Part shown: piece after piece, positions 1 through 6,234 of the stretch
Layout of the letters: the number at the start of each line of letters is the position of its first letter
How positions within the stretch are numbered: the stretch's first letter is position 1
Notes under the pieces: model-generated
The model's input: only the letters and a program-made list of their open reading frames with translations
Databases searched by the model: none
Told to the model about the DNA's origin: nothing
Position numbers and translations under genes: made by a program
NCBI GenBank assembly: GCA_023132075.1
Contig: JAGLYT010000080.1
Span: 1 to 7,184, forward strand
Source: a bacterium
Lineage (GTDB): Bacteria > CBDUZB01 > JAGLHV01
DNA: 7,184 nucleotides
Reading direction: 5' to 3'

Positions 1-89
1 GGAACAAATAAACCGGCAAAAACACTATAAAGCAAAAAAATACTTACCCTATGATCTAAAAAAAATTGGTTATTGACTTCATTTCTTTT
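1..89 (-). CDS. Possible N-terminal part of an unidentified membrane protein, running off the left edge
   Basis: After an in-frame TGA at 90-92 this frame stays open to the window edge. It reads as a polar stretch (KRNEVNNQ) followed by FFLDHRVSIFLLYSVF and then AGLFV, which resembles the start of a membrane protein with a first transmembrane helix. No good start exists in this frame; a TTG at 33-35 is the only conventional candidate and lies inside the hydrophobic part. An ATG at 91-93 is in another frame and stops after four codons. One extra A in the A5 run at 86-90 would join that ATG to this frame. It may therefore be a gene with an unusual start, a frameshifted copy, a sequence error, or a chance open frame. 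The function is not recognised. Confidence 0.3.
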
Positions 90-114
90 TCATCGAATAA
101 ATTTTAACCACCGT

Positions 115-1065
115 TTATTTTTTTTCTATATAAATATTCCTTCCCAATGCTTTGTGGTAAGCAGTCCAATTACCTTCTTCATCCGGCCCTGATTTTATTA
201 ATTGTTGAACAGAATTTATTTTAGCGTCTAAATCATCTACATAATGAAGGATAATTGCTTCAGGAGTTTGAGGTAATTTTGGAGAACCCCACTCATATTC
301 TCCGTGATGAGAAATAATCAAATGTTCTATCAATATTTGCAGATCAGCCGGAAAACCGGAAATCGTATTAATTTTTTCCTGAACCAGTCTAAATCCAAGC
401 AATATATGCCCTAACAATTTTCCAGCATCCGTATAATCAACGGCAGGAAGTAATGAAAGTTCATATATCTTCCCAATATCATGCAAAATAGCGCCGGTAA
501 TAAGCAAGTCAAAGTTAATGTCAGCATAACGCTCTTTAGCTAAAAAAGAACATGTTCTCGCAACAGAAAGGGTATGTTCCAGAAGTCCTCCAATGCAAAT
601 ATGATGAATTCGCTTAGCTGCCGGAGATTGACAAAATTTTTTCTTAAATTCTTCATCCTCAAGAAACCCATTAAGCAATTGCGAAAAATAAGGATTTTTT
701 ACTTCCCCTGCGATCATTTGTAATTCCTGAAACATTTGAGTCGAATCCTTTTTCGTGGAAGAAACAAAATCGGACACATCTAACTCCTGTAATTCTATCT
801 TTTTTACTTTTTTTATATTTAGCTGGAGTTCTTCCTGATAGGTTTGCACAATCGCTTCAATTTTTACAAAATCATTTTTAATAAAATTACTTTTCCCGTC
901 TTCTTCCCATATTTTGCCATCTATCAAACCTGTTTTATCCTGAAGAACAAGAGAAATATATGGTTTACCTTTTTTCGTAATTAAACTCTTCTTAGAGCTT
1001 ACCAGAAAATAATCTATAATAGATTGTCCTTCTTTAATATCATTTATAAAAACTTTTTTTTGCAT
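115..1065 (-). CDS. yhaM: OB-fold/HD-domain protein, YhaM-type 3'-5' exoribonuclease
   Basis: This 316-residue protein has the layout of YhaM/CBF1-type 3'-5' exoribonucleases, which are cytoplasmic metal-dependent enzymes that trim RNA (or single-stranded DNA) from the 3' end. An N-terminal OB-fold nucleic-acid-binding domain spans roughly residues 8-92, with the typical run LVLQDKTGLIDGKIW at 39-53. An HD phosphohydrolase domain covers about 155-285. Visible metal-binding candidates are H164 (LLEHT), H195-D196 (ILHDIGK), H220 (LLGHIL), H253-H254 (ISHHGEYEWGSP) and D277-D278. The length is close to that of Bacillus YhaM. The ATG at 1065 is preceded by a modest AAAGGA site about 6 nt away. It is the last clear gene of a compact set with the 47-codon ORF (27 bp upstream) and the PilZ gene. 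The family call is firm; the exact substrate in this organism is inferred. Confidence 0.88.
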   Translation of the reverse strand: MQKKVFINDIKEGQSIIDYFLVSSKKSLITKKGKPYISLVLQDKTGLIDGKIWEEDGKSNFIKNDFVKIEAIVQTYQEELQLNIKKVKKIELQELDVSDFVSSTKKDSTQMFQELQMIAGEVKNPYFSQLLNGFLEDEEFKKKFCQSPAAKRIHHICIGGLLEHTLSVARTCSFLAKERYADINFDLLITGAILHDIGKIYELSLLPAVDYTDAGKLLGHILLGFRLVQEKINTISGFPADLQILIEHLIISHHGEYEWGSPKLPQTPEAIILHYVDDLDAKINSVQQLIKSGPDEEGNWTAYHKALGRNIYIEKK

Positions 1066-1092
1066 TTGTTTTCCTTTTTTTATCCTTATTTC

Positions 1093-1236
1093 TTATCTGT
1101 TTTCGTCAAACCAAAGAAAAAACTGATAAACACATTGAGCAATATCATCACTGTCCCTACCATCCAATGCAGTAAAATAAGATTTTTGGGAGATTTTGTA
1201 CAAAACATCTACACTTTTAAACACCTTTTGAGCCAT
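1093..1236 (-). CDS. Small ORF of 47 codons between the PilZ and YhaM-type genes, unknown function
   Basis: An ATG at 1236 opens a 47-codon frame ending in TAA at 1093. The protein begins MAQKVFKSVDVLYKISQKSY, has an acidic stretch DGRDSDD near residues 26-32, and ends CVYQFFLWFDENR. It looks soluble, has no signal peptide or membrane segment, and is not recognised. Coding status is supported by placement: 19 bp after the PilZ stop and 27 bp before the next ATG, filling an otherwise empty gap, with mixed codons instead of A/T runs. The weak point is the ribosome binding site, since the nearest GGA lies about 12 nt upstream of the ATG. A TTG at 1266, with GGA 5 nt upstream and overlapping the end of the PilZ gene, would give 57 residues. 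Translational coupling to the PilZ gene could compensate. Confidence 0.5.
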   Translation of the reverse strand: MAQKVFKSVDVLYKISQKSYFTALDGRDSDDIAQCVYQFFLWFDENR

Positions 1237-1255
1237 TTTTAAAATAAATCCAAAA

Positions 1256-1651
1256 TTACGAAACAAGATTTTCCATCAATATAACTTTATCTTTTTCACT
1301 AATCGAAATAAATTTTACCCCCAATCCATAATCGCCCTTTTCCTTATTATCTTTAGTAATCCACACCACTTTTCCCTTCGCTTTTATTGGATGAGGACTT
1401 ACAGAAAGAAAGATCTCTATAACTAAACAACTTTCTTGTTGGATCAAATGCGATAATAACTTAGCCGGTATATGAACACCATTAATCAAAATTCCATTAC
1501 CGCTAATGTTGACGCTTTCAGATCTATATCGTTTCGTACGATTAGCAATTTTATCACAAATCTTAAATTCCACCAAAACATTCAAAGAAACCCTTTTCCT
1601 TTTTCTTCGATTCATCCCCCAGGAACAATGACCATTTATTTTCTTTGCCAT
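1256..1651 (-). CDS. PilZ-domain protein, predicted c-di-GMP receptor
   Basis: This 131-residue, single-domain cytoplasmic protein is predicted to bind the second messenger cyclic di-GMP. Both binding motifs of the PilZ family are intact: the basic RxxxR motif at R16-R20 (within RRKRKRV) and the (D/N)xSxxG motif at N48-S50-G53 (NISGNG). The C-terminal half follows the family pattern, with KGKVVWI around 92-98 and YGLGVKFI around 108-115, giving the closing strands of the barrel. The output partner cannot be told from sequence; PilZ proteins of this size usually act on another protein. The start at 1651 is preferred because GGGGTGA lies 5 nt upstream. An internal ATG at 1615 (MNRRKRKR) would fit many PilZ proteins, but its G-run directly touches the ATG. 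A clear promoter lies about 76 bp upstream. It is the first gene of a probable three-gene unit. Confidence 0.9.
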   Translation of the reverse strand: MAKKINGHCSWGMNRRKRKRVSLNVLVEFKICDKIANRTKRYRSESVNISGNGILINGVHIPAKLLSHLIQQESCLVIEIFLSVSPHPIKAKGKVVWITKDNKEKGDYGLGVKFISISEKDKVILMENLVS

Positions 1652-1676
1652 TTTTTCACCCCAGCTTAATCTAAAT

Positions 1677-1705
1677 TAACAGCAACCCTACAAAAACTAA
1701 CAGCA
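1677..1705. repeat. Pair of 8-bp direct repeats in the leader of the PilZ gene
   Basis: The word TAACAGCA (plus strand) occurs at 1677-1684 and again at 1698-1705, 21 bp apart, which is about two helical turns. Both copies lie between the predicted transcription start (near 1720) and the PilZ start codon. They could be a regulator site or an RNA element, but two short copies may also arise by chance. Confidence 0.3.
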
Positions 1706-1726
1706 CAAGGTTTAACCCATACTTAA

Positions 1727-1756
1727 ATTCTACATTACTATTACATAAAATGTCAA
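1727..1756 (-). promoter_or_regulatory. Sigma70-type promoter for the PilZ gene set
   Basis: Read on the minus strand, a perfect TTGACA (-35, at 1751-1756) is followed after 18 bp by TAGAAT (-10, at 1727-1732), five of six bases matching the consensus. Transcription would start near 1720 and leave a leader of about 70 nt before the PilZ ATG at 1651. It is the best-matching promoter seen in the window and separates the PilZ set from the cupin gene upstream. Confidence 0.7.
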
Positions 1757-1825
1757 TTGCCTTCTTAATAAAATAAAAATTACCTAAAATAAAAACACCT
1801 CTTTTTTAAAAATATTAAAACTATG

Positions 1826-2098
1826 TTATACCCCAAATTTATAAACCTTCCTGATTTTTTCAATAACCTCCCATGTACACTTAAGTCCTTTAGGGAACAA
1901 AACTAACTCTCCTTTATTGATTTCAACTTCCACTGCAGAAGTTTTTACTTTTGCCTTCCCCTCTAAGATATAACATGTTTCATCATCAGTATACTCCCAA
2001 TCAAACGTGCTTGGTGAACATTCCCACGGACTCCAATTATTTATACCCAACAAATCTAATTCTTCCCTATTTGGTTCCTTTTTTTTGATTTGACACAT
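1826..2098 (-). CDS. Small single-domain cupin protein (Cupin_3/DUF861 type)
   Basis: This 90-residue protein is a single small beta-barrel cupin. Family-typical runs are NNWSPWECSPSTFDWEY at 20-36, ETCYILEGKAKV at 40-51 (first conserved cupin strand pair, ending in the EG turn) and NKGELVLFPKGLKCTWEV at 61-78 (second cupin motif, with the PxG turn). The closing RKVYKFG is also usual in this group. The protein contains no histidine at all, so the classical His-based metal site is absent; the four cysteines (C2, C27, C42, C74) are not arranged as an obvious metal site. Family members are annotated only as general cupins, so the ligand and reaction are unknown. The start is secure: AGGAGG lies at 2107-2112, 8 nt before the ATG. 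The 50-residue membrane protein ends 40 bp upstream and may share its transcript. Confidence 0.85.
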   Translation of the reverse strand: MCQIKKKEPNREELDLLGINNWSPWECSPSTFDWEYTDDETCYILEGKAKVKTSAVEVEINKGELVLFPKGLKCTWEVIEKIRKVYKFGV

Positions 2099-2106
2099 CT
2101 TTATCT

Positions 2107-2112
2107 CCTCCT
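2107..2112 (-). promoter_or_regulatory. Strong ribosome binding site of the cupin gene
   Basis: AGGAGG, followed by AG, lies 8 nt upstream of the ATG at 2098. It is the closest match to the Shine-Dalgarno consensus in the window, suggesting the cupin is translated more efficiently than its neighbours, which have GGA-type sites. Confidence 0.8.
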
Positions 2113-2138
2113 AAAAATTAAACAAATGAAGTACAAAT

Positions 2139-2291
2139 TTACTTAAGCTGTAATATTACATAAAAAAACAGTGTAGTAAAAATTAAAAATGTACAGGCAA
2201 AAACAAAAGCTAAAAATTTTTTTAAAAAATAAATTAAAGAACGAAGAACAATAATTCCTACACAAATTAAAATTATTACTTTTAAACTCAT
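2139..2291 (-). CDS. Small hydrophobic protein of 50 residues with two predicted membrane helices
   Basis: An ATG at 2291 opens a 50-codon frame ending in TAA at 2139. A GAGG ribosome binding site stands 7 nt upstream, better than for most genes here. The protein begins MSLKVIILICVGIIVL and is almost entirely hydrophobic. Residues about 5-23 and 26-47 form two probable transmembrane helices joined by a K24-K25 turn, with a single arginine (R17) inside the first helix and a charged end (QLK). Two cysteines (C10, C33) lie one per helix. No family is recognised. T-rich DNA can produce hydrophobic frames by chance, but the ribosome binding site and the length of open frame favour a real gene. It lies 40 bp before the cupin gene, downstream of the gene-free stretch that follows tRNA-Arg. 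Candidates are a small membrane regulator or a toxin-like peptide, neither demonstrated. Confidence 0.55.
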   Translation of the reverse strand: MSLKVIILICVGIIVLRSLIYFLKKFLAFVFACTFLIFTTLFFYVILQLK

Positions 2292-2345
2292 TTTAATTCC
2301 TCGATATATTTAATTCTTTGTGGAAAATTAAACCCGAGACCATTC

Positions 2346-2387
2346 AACTACAGAGTTTTTATCAACATCGCTGAAAAACTCTAAGTT
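2346..2387 (-). repeat. Perfect 9-bp inverted repeat, extendable hairpin
   Basis: AGAGTTTTT (2352-2360) and AAAAACTCT (2374-2382) are perfect inverted copies around a 13-nt loop. Allowing one bulge and one G-U pair, the stem extends by five pairs to 2346 and 2387. The G-U pair forms only in RNA made from the minus strand, since the plus-strand RNA would have a C-A mismatch there. No T-run follows on the minus strand, so it is not a standard terminator. It would lie in the leader of the small membrane protein gene. Confidence 0.5.
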
Positions 2388-2475
2388 TTATTTAATTAAT
2401 TTATACAAAATTCTCAGCTTTTAGACTACTTTCTCTCTTTTACTTACAATTTGAAATTAAATTCTAATTTTAGCT

Positions 2476-2484
2476 ATCATACCA
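2476..2484 (-). promoter_or_regulatory. Possible extended -10 promoter element
   Basis: TGGTATGAT on the minus strand fits the extended -10 form TGnTATAAT with one mismatch; no good -35 hexamer is seen 17 bp upstream. It lies 20 bp after the tRNA and could drive the small membrane protein and cupin genes, leaving a leader of about 180 nt. In AT-rich DNA this match may be chance. Confidence 0.3.
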
Positions 2485-2503
2485 TTAAATCTACTTGAGA
2501 TTA

Positions 2504-2576
2504 TGCCCCTAGCAGGATTCGAACCTGCGCTCCTGGCTTCGGAGGCCAGTACTCTATCCAACTGAGCTATAGGGGC
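2504..2576 (-). tRNA. tRNA-Arg (anticodon CCG)
   Basis: The 73 bases fold into a full cloverleaf. The acceptor stem GCCCCTA pairs with TAGGGGC, the D stem is GCTC/GAGT, the anticodon stem is CTGGC/GCCAG, and the T stem is GCAGG/CCTGC with the loop TTCGAAT. The anticodon loop CTCCGAA gives anticodon CCG (plus-strand 2540-2542), reading the arginine codon CGG. The discriminator base is A, and the D loop AGTTGGATA has the A expected at position 20 for arginine identity. The variable loop is short at four bases. CCA is not encoded (TAA follows), so it must be added by a CCA-adding enzyme. The gene starts 16 bp after the alaS stop codon on the same strand, so it is probably cut from the same transcript. 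Confidence 0.97.
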
Positions 2577-2592
2577 TGATGATTTCAAATTC

Positions 2593-5280
2593 TTATTTCC
2601 TCAGTACTTCTTTTATTATTTCCTCAACCTGCGCTAACGATTCTTCAAGTTTTTCTTTATTTTTTCCGCCTCCCTGTGCTAAATCCGCCCGTCCCCCACC
2701 AGCTCCGTCGACAATCTCTGTTAATTTTTTTATTATTTTCCCGGCATGTAAACCTTTTTTAATCTCACTATCGGCCACCATACAAATTAAAAAAGGTTTA
2801 CTATCAATTATACTACCCAAAACAATCACCCCTTTTTTTAATTTATCCATTAATTGATCTCCATAATTCCTCAAATCTCTGCTATCAGCCGCCTCTATTT
2901 TATGGCTCAACACATTTATTCCGGCAATTTTTTTAACCTTATTTTTTATCAAATCAATCGCCCGAAAATTGAATACCTCCCCTCTCATCCGTAAGAGTTC
3001 TTTTTTTAGTTCTTCATTAGTTTTAACAAATTTTTCTATTTGCATTTCAACAAGGTTAACAGGAACTTTTAATGCATTAGCAATATTTAACAAATTCTTT
3101 TCTTCTTCTTTAACAAACCGGTATGCTGCCTCCCCCGTTAATACTTCAATTCTTCGTACCCCGGCAGATATACTTGTTTCGTTAGTTATCTTAAACAATC
3201 CGATTTCACCCGTTGCACAACAATGAGTTCCACCACATAATTCAATACTTACCGCATCTCCCTGAGCATCCCACCCCTCAGAACTAATCATAACTACCCT
3301 GACTTTTTCACCGTATTTTTCTCCAAAATGAGCTATTGCCTGCATTTGCTCTGCCTCATTCATGTCAATTTCCGAAATAAGAACAGTTAGGTTTCTTCTA
3401 ATCATCTTATTAACTAATTCCTCTATTTTTTCTATTTGCTCCGGTAATAAACCGGAAAAATGAGTGAAATCAAAACGAAACCGGTCACAATCTACCAACG
3501 AACCTGATTGTTTTACATGCACACCTACAATCTGCCTTAAGGCAGCCTGTAACAAATGCGTCGCCGTATGACCTCTACTGATTGCACTTCTTCTTTCCGT
3601 ATCAATAAAAGCATCAACAGTATCCCCTTTTCTAAACTTCCCTTTTAAAACTTTTACTTTATGAACAACTAATTTACCAAACATTTTTTCAGCATCTAAA
3701 ACACTCATTTCCGCTTCAATTTCTTTGCCGTTTTCGGTTTTTATTTCTTTTAATATTTTTCCTTTATCTCCCACCTGGCCCCCTGATTCTCCATAAAAAG
3801 GAGTTTCGGACAAAATAATCTGAACAACATCACCTTTTTTAATTTCGTCGATAATTTTATTATTTTCTCCAATAATCATATCAATTTTTGCTAACAATTT
3901 ATTAAAGGAATAGCCCCTGAATATCGTATCCCCCACTTCTTTATGTATTTTATCATAAAATGTTTTTTCGTTCCCATTAAATCCTTTCCATGATTTTCCG
4001 GCAGTTTTTTGTTGTTTTTCCATTTGATTTTTAAACCCCTCCTCATCAATGCCAATTTTTTTCTCATCAGCAATTTCTCTTGTTAAATCCAAAGGGAAAC
4101 CATACGTATCATATAATTTGAATACTTCTTTACCCGGTATTATTTTTTTACCCTTTTTTCCTAAATCTGCAATCAAATTGGCAAGCATGTCATATCCTTT
4201 ATCCAGTGTCTCCTTAAATCTTTCCTCCTCCATTTTACAAATTTCGCGAATATAATTTTTTTTTGAAGCAAGAGCAGGATAAAAAGAACTCATTACCTCC
4301 ACAACTTTGTCACTAAGTTTATATAAAAAAGATTGCCTTATTCCTAATAATTTCCCTTCTTTGGCTGCCCTACGCAAAATACGCCGTAAGACATATCCCC
4401 GCTCTTCATTTGCAGGTAAAATCCCGTCACTTATTAAAAATACTATTCCTCTTATATGGTCGGTAATAATTCGAAGAGAAATATTGTCACGTTTGCTTTC
4501 ATTGTAAGAAACCCCTGCCAATTTACAAACTTCATCCATAATTGGTTTCAAAATATCCGATTCAAAAACAGTAGGAACATTCTGTACTACTGCCGATAAT
4601 CTTTCTAACCCCATACCTGTATCAATATTTTTTTGCGGCAATGGTTTTAATTTTCCGTTTTTATTTTTTTCAAATTGGGTAAAAACCAAATTCCATATTT
4701 CTAAATATCGATCACAATCACAACCCAGAGCACAATCCGGTTTCCCACAACTATATTCTTTTCCTCTGGCTATTAAAATTTCCGAACAAGGACCGCATGG
4801 ACCGGTTTCCGCCATCTGCCAAAAATTAGACTCCTTACCCAAACGCACAATTCTTTCTTCCGGTAAAAATTGCCGCCAAATCCGATATGATTCATCATCT
4901 TCGTTATACACAGACGCGTAAAGTTTAGCTTTTTCTAAACCCATTTTATCGGTCAAGAATTCCCATGCCCAGGAAATAGCCTCTTCTTTAAAATAATCTC
5001 CAAACGAAAAATTACCAAACATTTCGAAAAAAGTATGATGCCGATTTGTATATCCCACATTCTCAATATCGCTTGTTCTAAAACAACGCTGTAAAGAAGC
5101 TGCTTTAGAAAACTCAGGCTTGATTTTACCTAAAAATATATCTTTAAAAGGAACCATCCCGGCGCTGGTAAAAAGAAGGCTGGGATCATTTCCCGGAACA
5201 AGAGAACTGCTCGGATAGATTTTATGTTTTCGCTTTTTAAAAAAACTTAAAAATTCTTTTCTGATTTCGCTGCTCTTCAT
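2593..5280 (-). CDS. alaS: Alanyl-tRNA synthetase
   Basis: The 895-residue enzyme attaches alanine to tRNA-Ala in the cytoplasm and hydrolyses mischarged Ser- and Gly-tRNA-Ala. Its length is normal for bacteria, and all parts are present. The class II catalytic domain (about 1-245) carries motif 2 in RCFRTSDIENVGYTNRHH and motif 3 in DTGMGLERL. The tRNA-recognition region follows (about 246-440). The editing domain (about 550-710) has zinc ligands H571, H575 (HTATH), C682 and H686 (CGGTH). The C-Ala/DHHA1 domain ends with GAGGGRADLAQGGG at 859-872. A cysteine group at C178, C183, C187 and C189 in the catalytic domain is a variant found in a subset of bacterial AlaRS. The start at 5280 (MKSSEIRKEF) is preferred because GGGGGAAGGA stands directly upstream; an in-frame TTG at 5316 would add 12 residues lacking family similarity. 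It lies 32 bp after yicC. Confidence 0.98.
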   Translation of the reverse strand: MKSSEIRKEFLSFFKKRKHKIYPSSSLVPGNDPSLLFTSAGMVPFKDIFLGKIKPEFSKAASLQRCFRTSDIENVGYTNRHHTFFEMFGNFSFGDYFKEEAISWAWEFLTDKMGLEKAKLYASVYNEDDESYRIWRQFLPEERIVRLGKESNFWQMAETGPCGPCSEILIARGKEYSCGKPDCALGCDCDRYLEIWNLVFTQFEKNKNGKLKPLPQKNIDTGMGLERLSAVVQNVPTVFESDILKPIMDEVCKLAGVSYNESKRDNISLRIITDHIRGIVFLISDGILPANEERGYVLRRILRRAAKEGKLLGIRQSFLYKLSDKVVEVMSSFYPALASKKNYIREICKMEEERFKETLDKGYDMLANLIADLGKKGKKIIPGKEVFKLYDTYGFPLDLTREIADEKKIGIDEEGFKNQMEKQQKTAGKSWKGFNGNEKTFYDKIHKEVGDTIFRGYSFNKLLAKIDMIIGENNKIIDEIKKGDVVQIILSETPFYGESGGQVGDKGKILKEIKTENGKEIEAEMSVLDAEKMFGKLVVHKVKVLKGKFRKGDTVDAFIDTERRSAISRGHTATHLLQAALRQIVGVHVKQSGSLVDCDRFRFDFTHFSGLLPEQIEKIEELVNKMIRRNLTVLISEIDMNEAEQMQAIAHFGEKYGEKVRVVMISSEGWDAQGDAVSIELCGGTHCCATGEIGLFKITNETSISAGVRRIEVLTGEAAYRFVKEEEKNLLNIANALKVPVNLVEMQIEKFVKTNEELKKELLRMRGEVFNFRAIDLIKNKVKKIAGINVLSHKIEAADSRDLRNYGDQLMDKLKKGVIVLGSIIDSKPFLICMVADSEIKKGLHAGKIIKKLTEIVDGAGGGRADLAQGGGKNKEKLEESLAQVEEIIKEVLRK

Positions 5281-5312
5281 TCCTTCCCCCGACATAGTAT
5301 TCGTCTTTATTT

Positions 5313-6194
5313 TCAAACTATATTTTGTATCTGCTCTTTTAATTTTTCCAATTCACTTTTAATTTGAATCACTTCACAGGAAATTTCATAATTGTTTATT
5401 TTTGCCCCTATGGTATTTATTTCCCGGCTCATTTCCTGAATTATAAAATCCAATTTTTTTCCTGCCTCACTTCCATCTTTAAATGTTTTTACAAATTGTC
5501 CAAGGTGGCTCTTAAACCGGACAACTTCTTCGGTAACCTCCATCCGCTCTGCAATAATAGAATTTAACAAAAAAGTTTTTTCGTTACTTTTTTGGGCGCT
5601 TTTTAAAAAATCCTGGAGTTTATCCCTCCATAATCTGTTTTCATATTTTTTAATTGCCTTCGGCAGTTGAAGTTTAATTTTAGAAAAACAGGAATTAATT
5701 TTCTTAACCCGTTTAGTAAAATCACGACCTATACTCTTCCCTTCATTTTTACGCATACGTTCTAATTGTAACAAAGCCTGATAAAGAGCACTTTTAATAT
5801 CATCAAGAAGCTTTTTTGTGTTTATTTTCTTCTTTTTTATTTTTAAAATACCGGGCAAACCCATGAAAAAATCCAGTTTAAAGTCGTCCTTCCTGTTTAA
5901 TATCACGGATAATTTTTCTCCCGCCTTTTTGTAACTATAAACCATACCTTTATCTATTTCTACTTCACTACTATCAGCGGAATCCCCATAAGTTCCTTCA
6001 GGCAGATTTACAAAAATATCGATTCTACCCCTTTTTACTTTACATTTTACAATCTTTTTAATCTCTTCTTCAAAAAAAAATAAAAATGGGGGTAATTTTA
6101 CATTTACTTCACAAAAACGACGGTTTAATGCCCTTATTTCTACTCTACAACTTCCATTTTCTCCCTGACCGTAGCCAGTCATACTTTTAAGCAT
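5313..6194 (-). CDS. yicC: YicC/YloC family endoribonuclease
   Basis: This 293-residue protein matches the whole length of the YicC/YloC family, whose members have been described as metal-dependent endoribonucleases involved in RNA decay. It begins with the diagnostic SMTGYG (residues 4-9), followed by RALNRRF at 21-27 and PPFLFFFEEEI at 35-45. The C-terminal domain (formerly DUF1732) includes MRKNEG at 147-152, RMEVTEEVVRFKSHL at 217-231, and the strongest signature LDFIIQEMSREINTIGAK at 248-265. It ends with a charged helix typical of the family (KSELEKLKEQIQNIV). Acidic residues in the last two motifs are the likely metal ligands, by family knowledge. The ATG at 6194 has AGGA 8 nt upstream. 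It sits 40 bp after xerD and 32 bp before alaS, so the three are probably cotranscribed. The family is clear; its RNA targets here are unknown. Confidence 0.95.
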   Translation of the reverse strand: MLKSMTGYGQGENGSCRVEIRALNRRFCEVNVKLPPFLFFFEEEIKKIVKCKVKRGRIDIFVNLPEGTYGDSADSSEVEIDKGMVYSYKKAGEKLSVILNRKDDFKLDFFMGLPGILKIKKKKINTKKLLDDIKSALYQALLQLERMRKNEGKSIGRDFTKRVKKINSCFSKIKLQLPKAIKKYENRLWRDKLQDFLKSAQKSNEKTFLLNSIIAERMEVTEEVVRFKSHLGQFVKTFKDGSEAGKKLDFIIQEMSREINTIGAKINNYEISCEVIQIKSELEKLKEQIQNIV

Positions 6195-6234
6195 ATTTTT
6201 TTCCTTTTTTTAAATTTTTATTTCTAATATTACA

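Larger units (their letters stand above)
2292..2503. other. Gene-free stretch between tRNA-Arg and the small membrane protein
   Basis: About 210 bp hold no convincing ORF on either strand. The visible structure is a long AT-rich hairpin (2346-2387) and a possible extended -10 element just after the tRNA (2476-2484). No GC-rich stem followed by a T-run is seen on the minus strand, so the end of the alaS/tRNA transcript is not defined. Confidence 0.6.

Noticed and set aside
1024-1242. Plus-strand 72-codon frame with a hydrophobic start
   Set aside because: It begins with TTG, lies antisense over the start of the YhaM-type gene and the 47-codon ORF, and lacks a clear ribosome binding site.
1615-1651. 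Later PilZ start at the internal ATG (MNRRKRKR)
   Set aside because: Its G-run touches the ATG with no spacing, while the ATG at 1651 has GGGGTGA at a normal distance.
1472-1669. Plus-strand 65-codon frame opposite the PilZ gene
   Set aside because: It lies antisense to the intact PilZ coding sequence and has no family features.
2346-2387. Rho-independent terminator for alaS/tRNA-Arg
   Set aside because: The stem is AT-rich and no T-run follows on the minus strand. On the plus strand there is a weak T-rich tail, but no plus-strand gene to terminate.
2579-5567. Several plus-strand frames of 60-90 codons opposite alaS and yicC, and a minus-strand 60-codon frame at 3891-4073
   Set aside because: They are shadows of strongly conserved genes, show low-complexity Ser/Phe/Leu-rich translations, and match no family.
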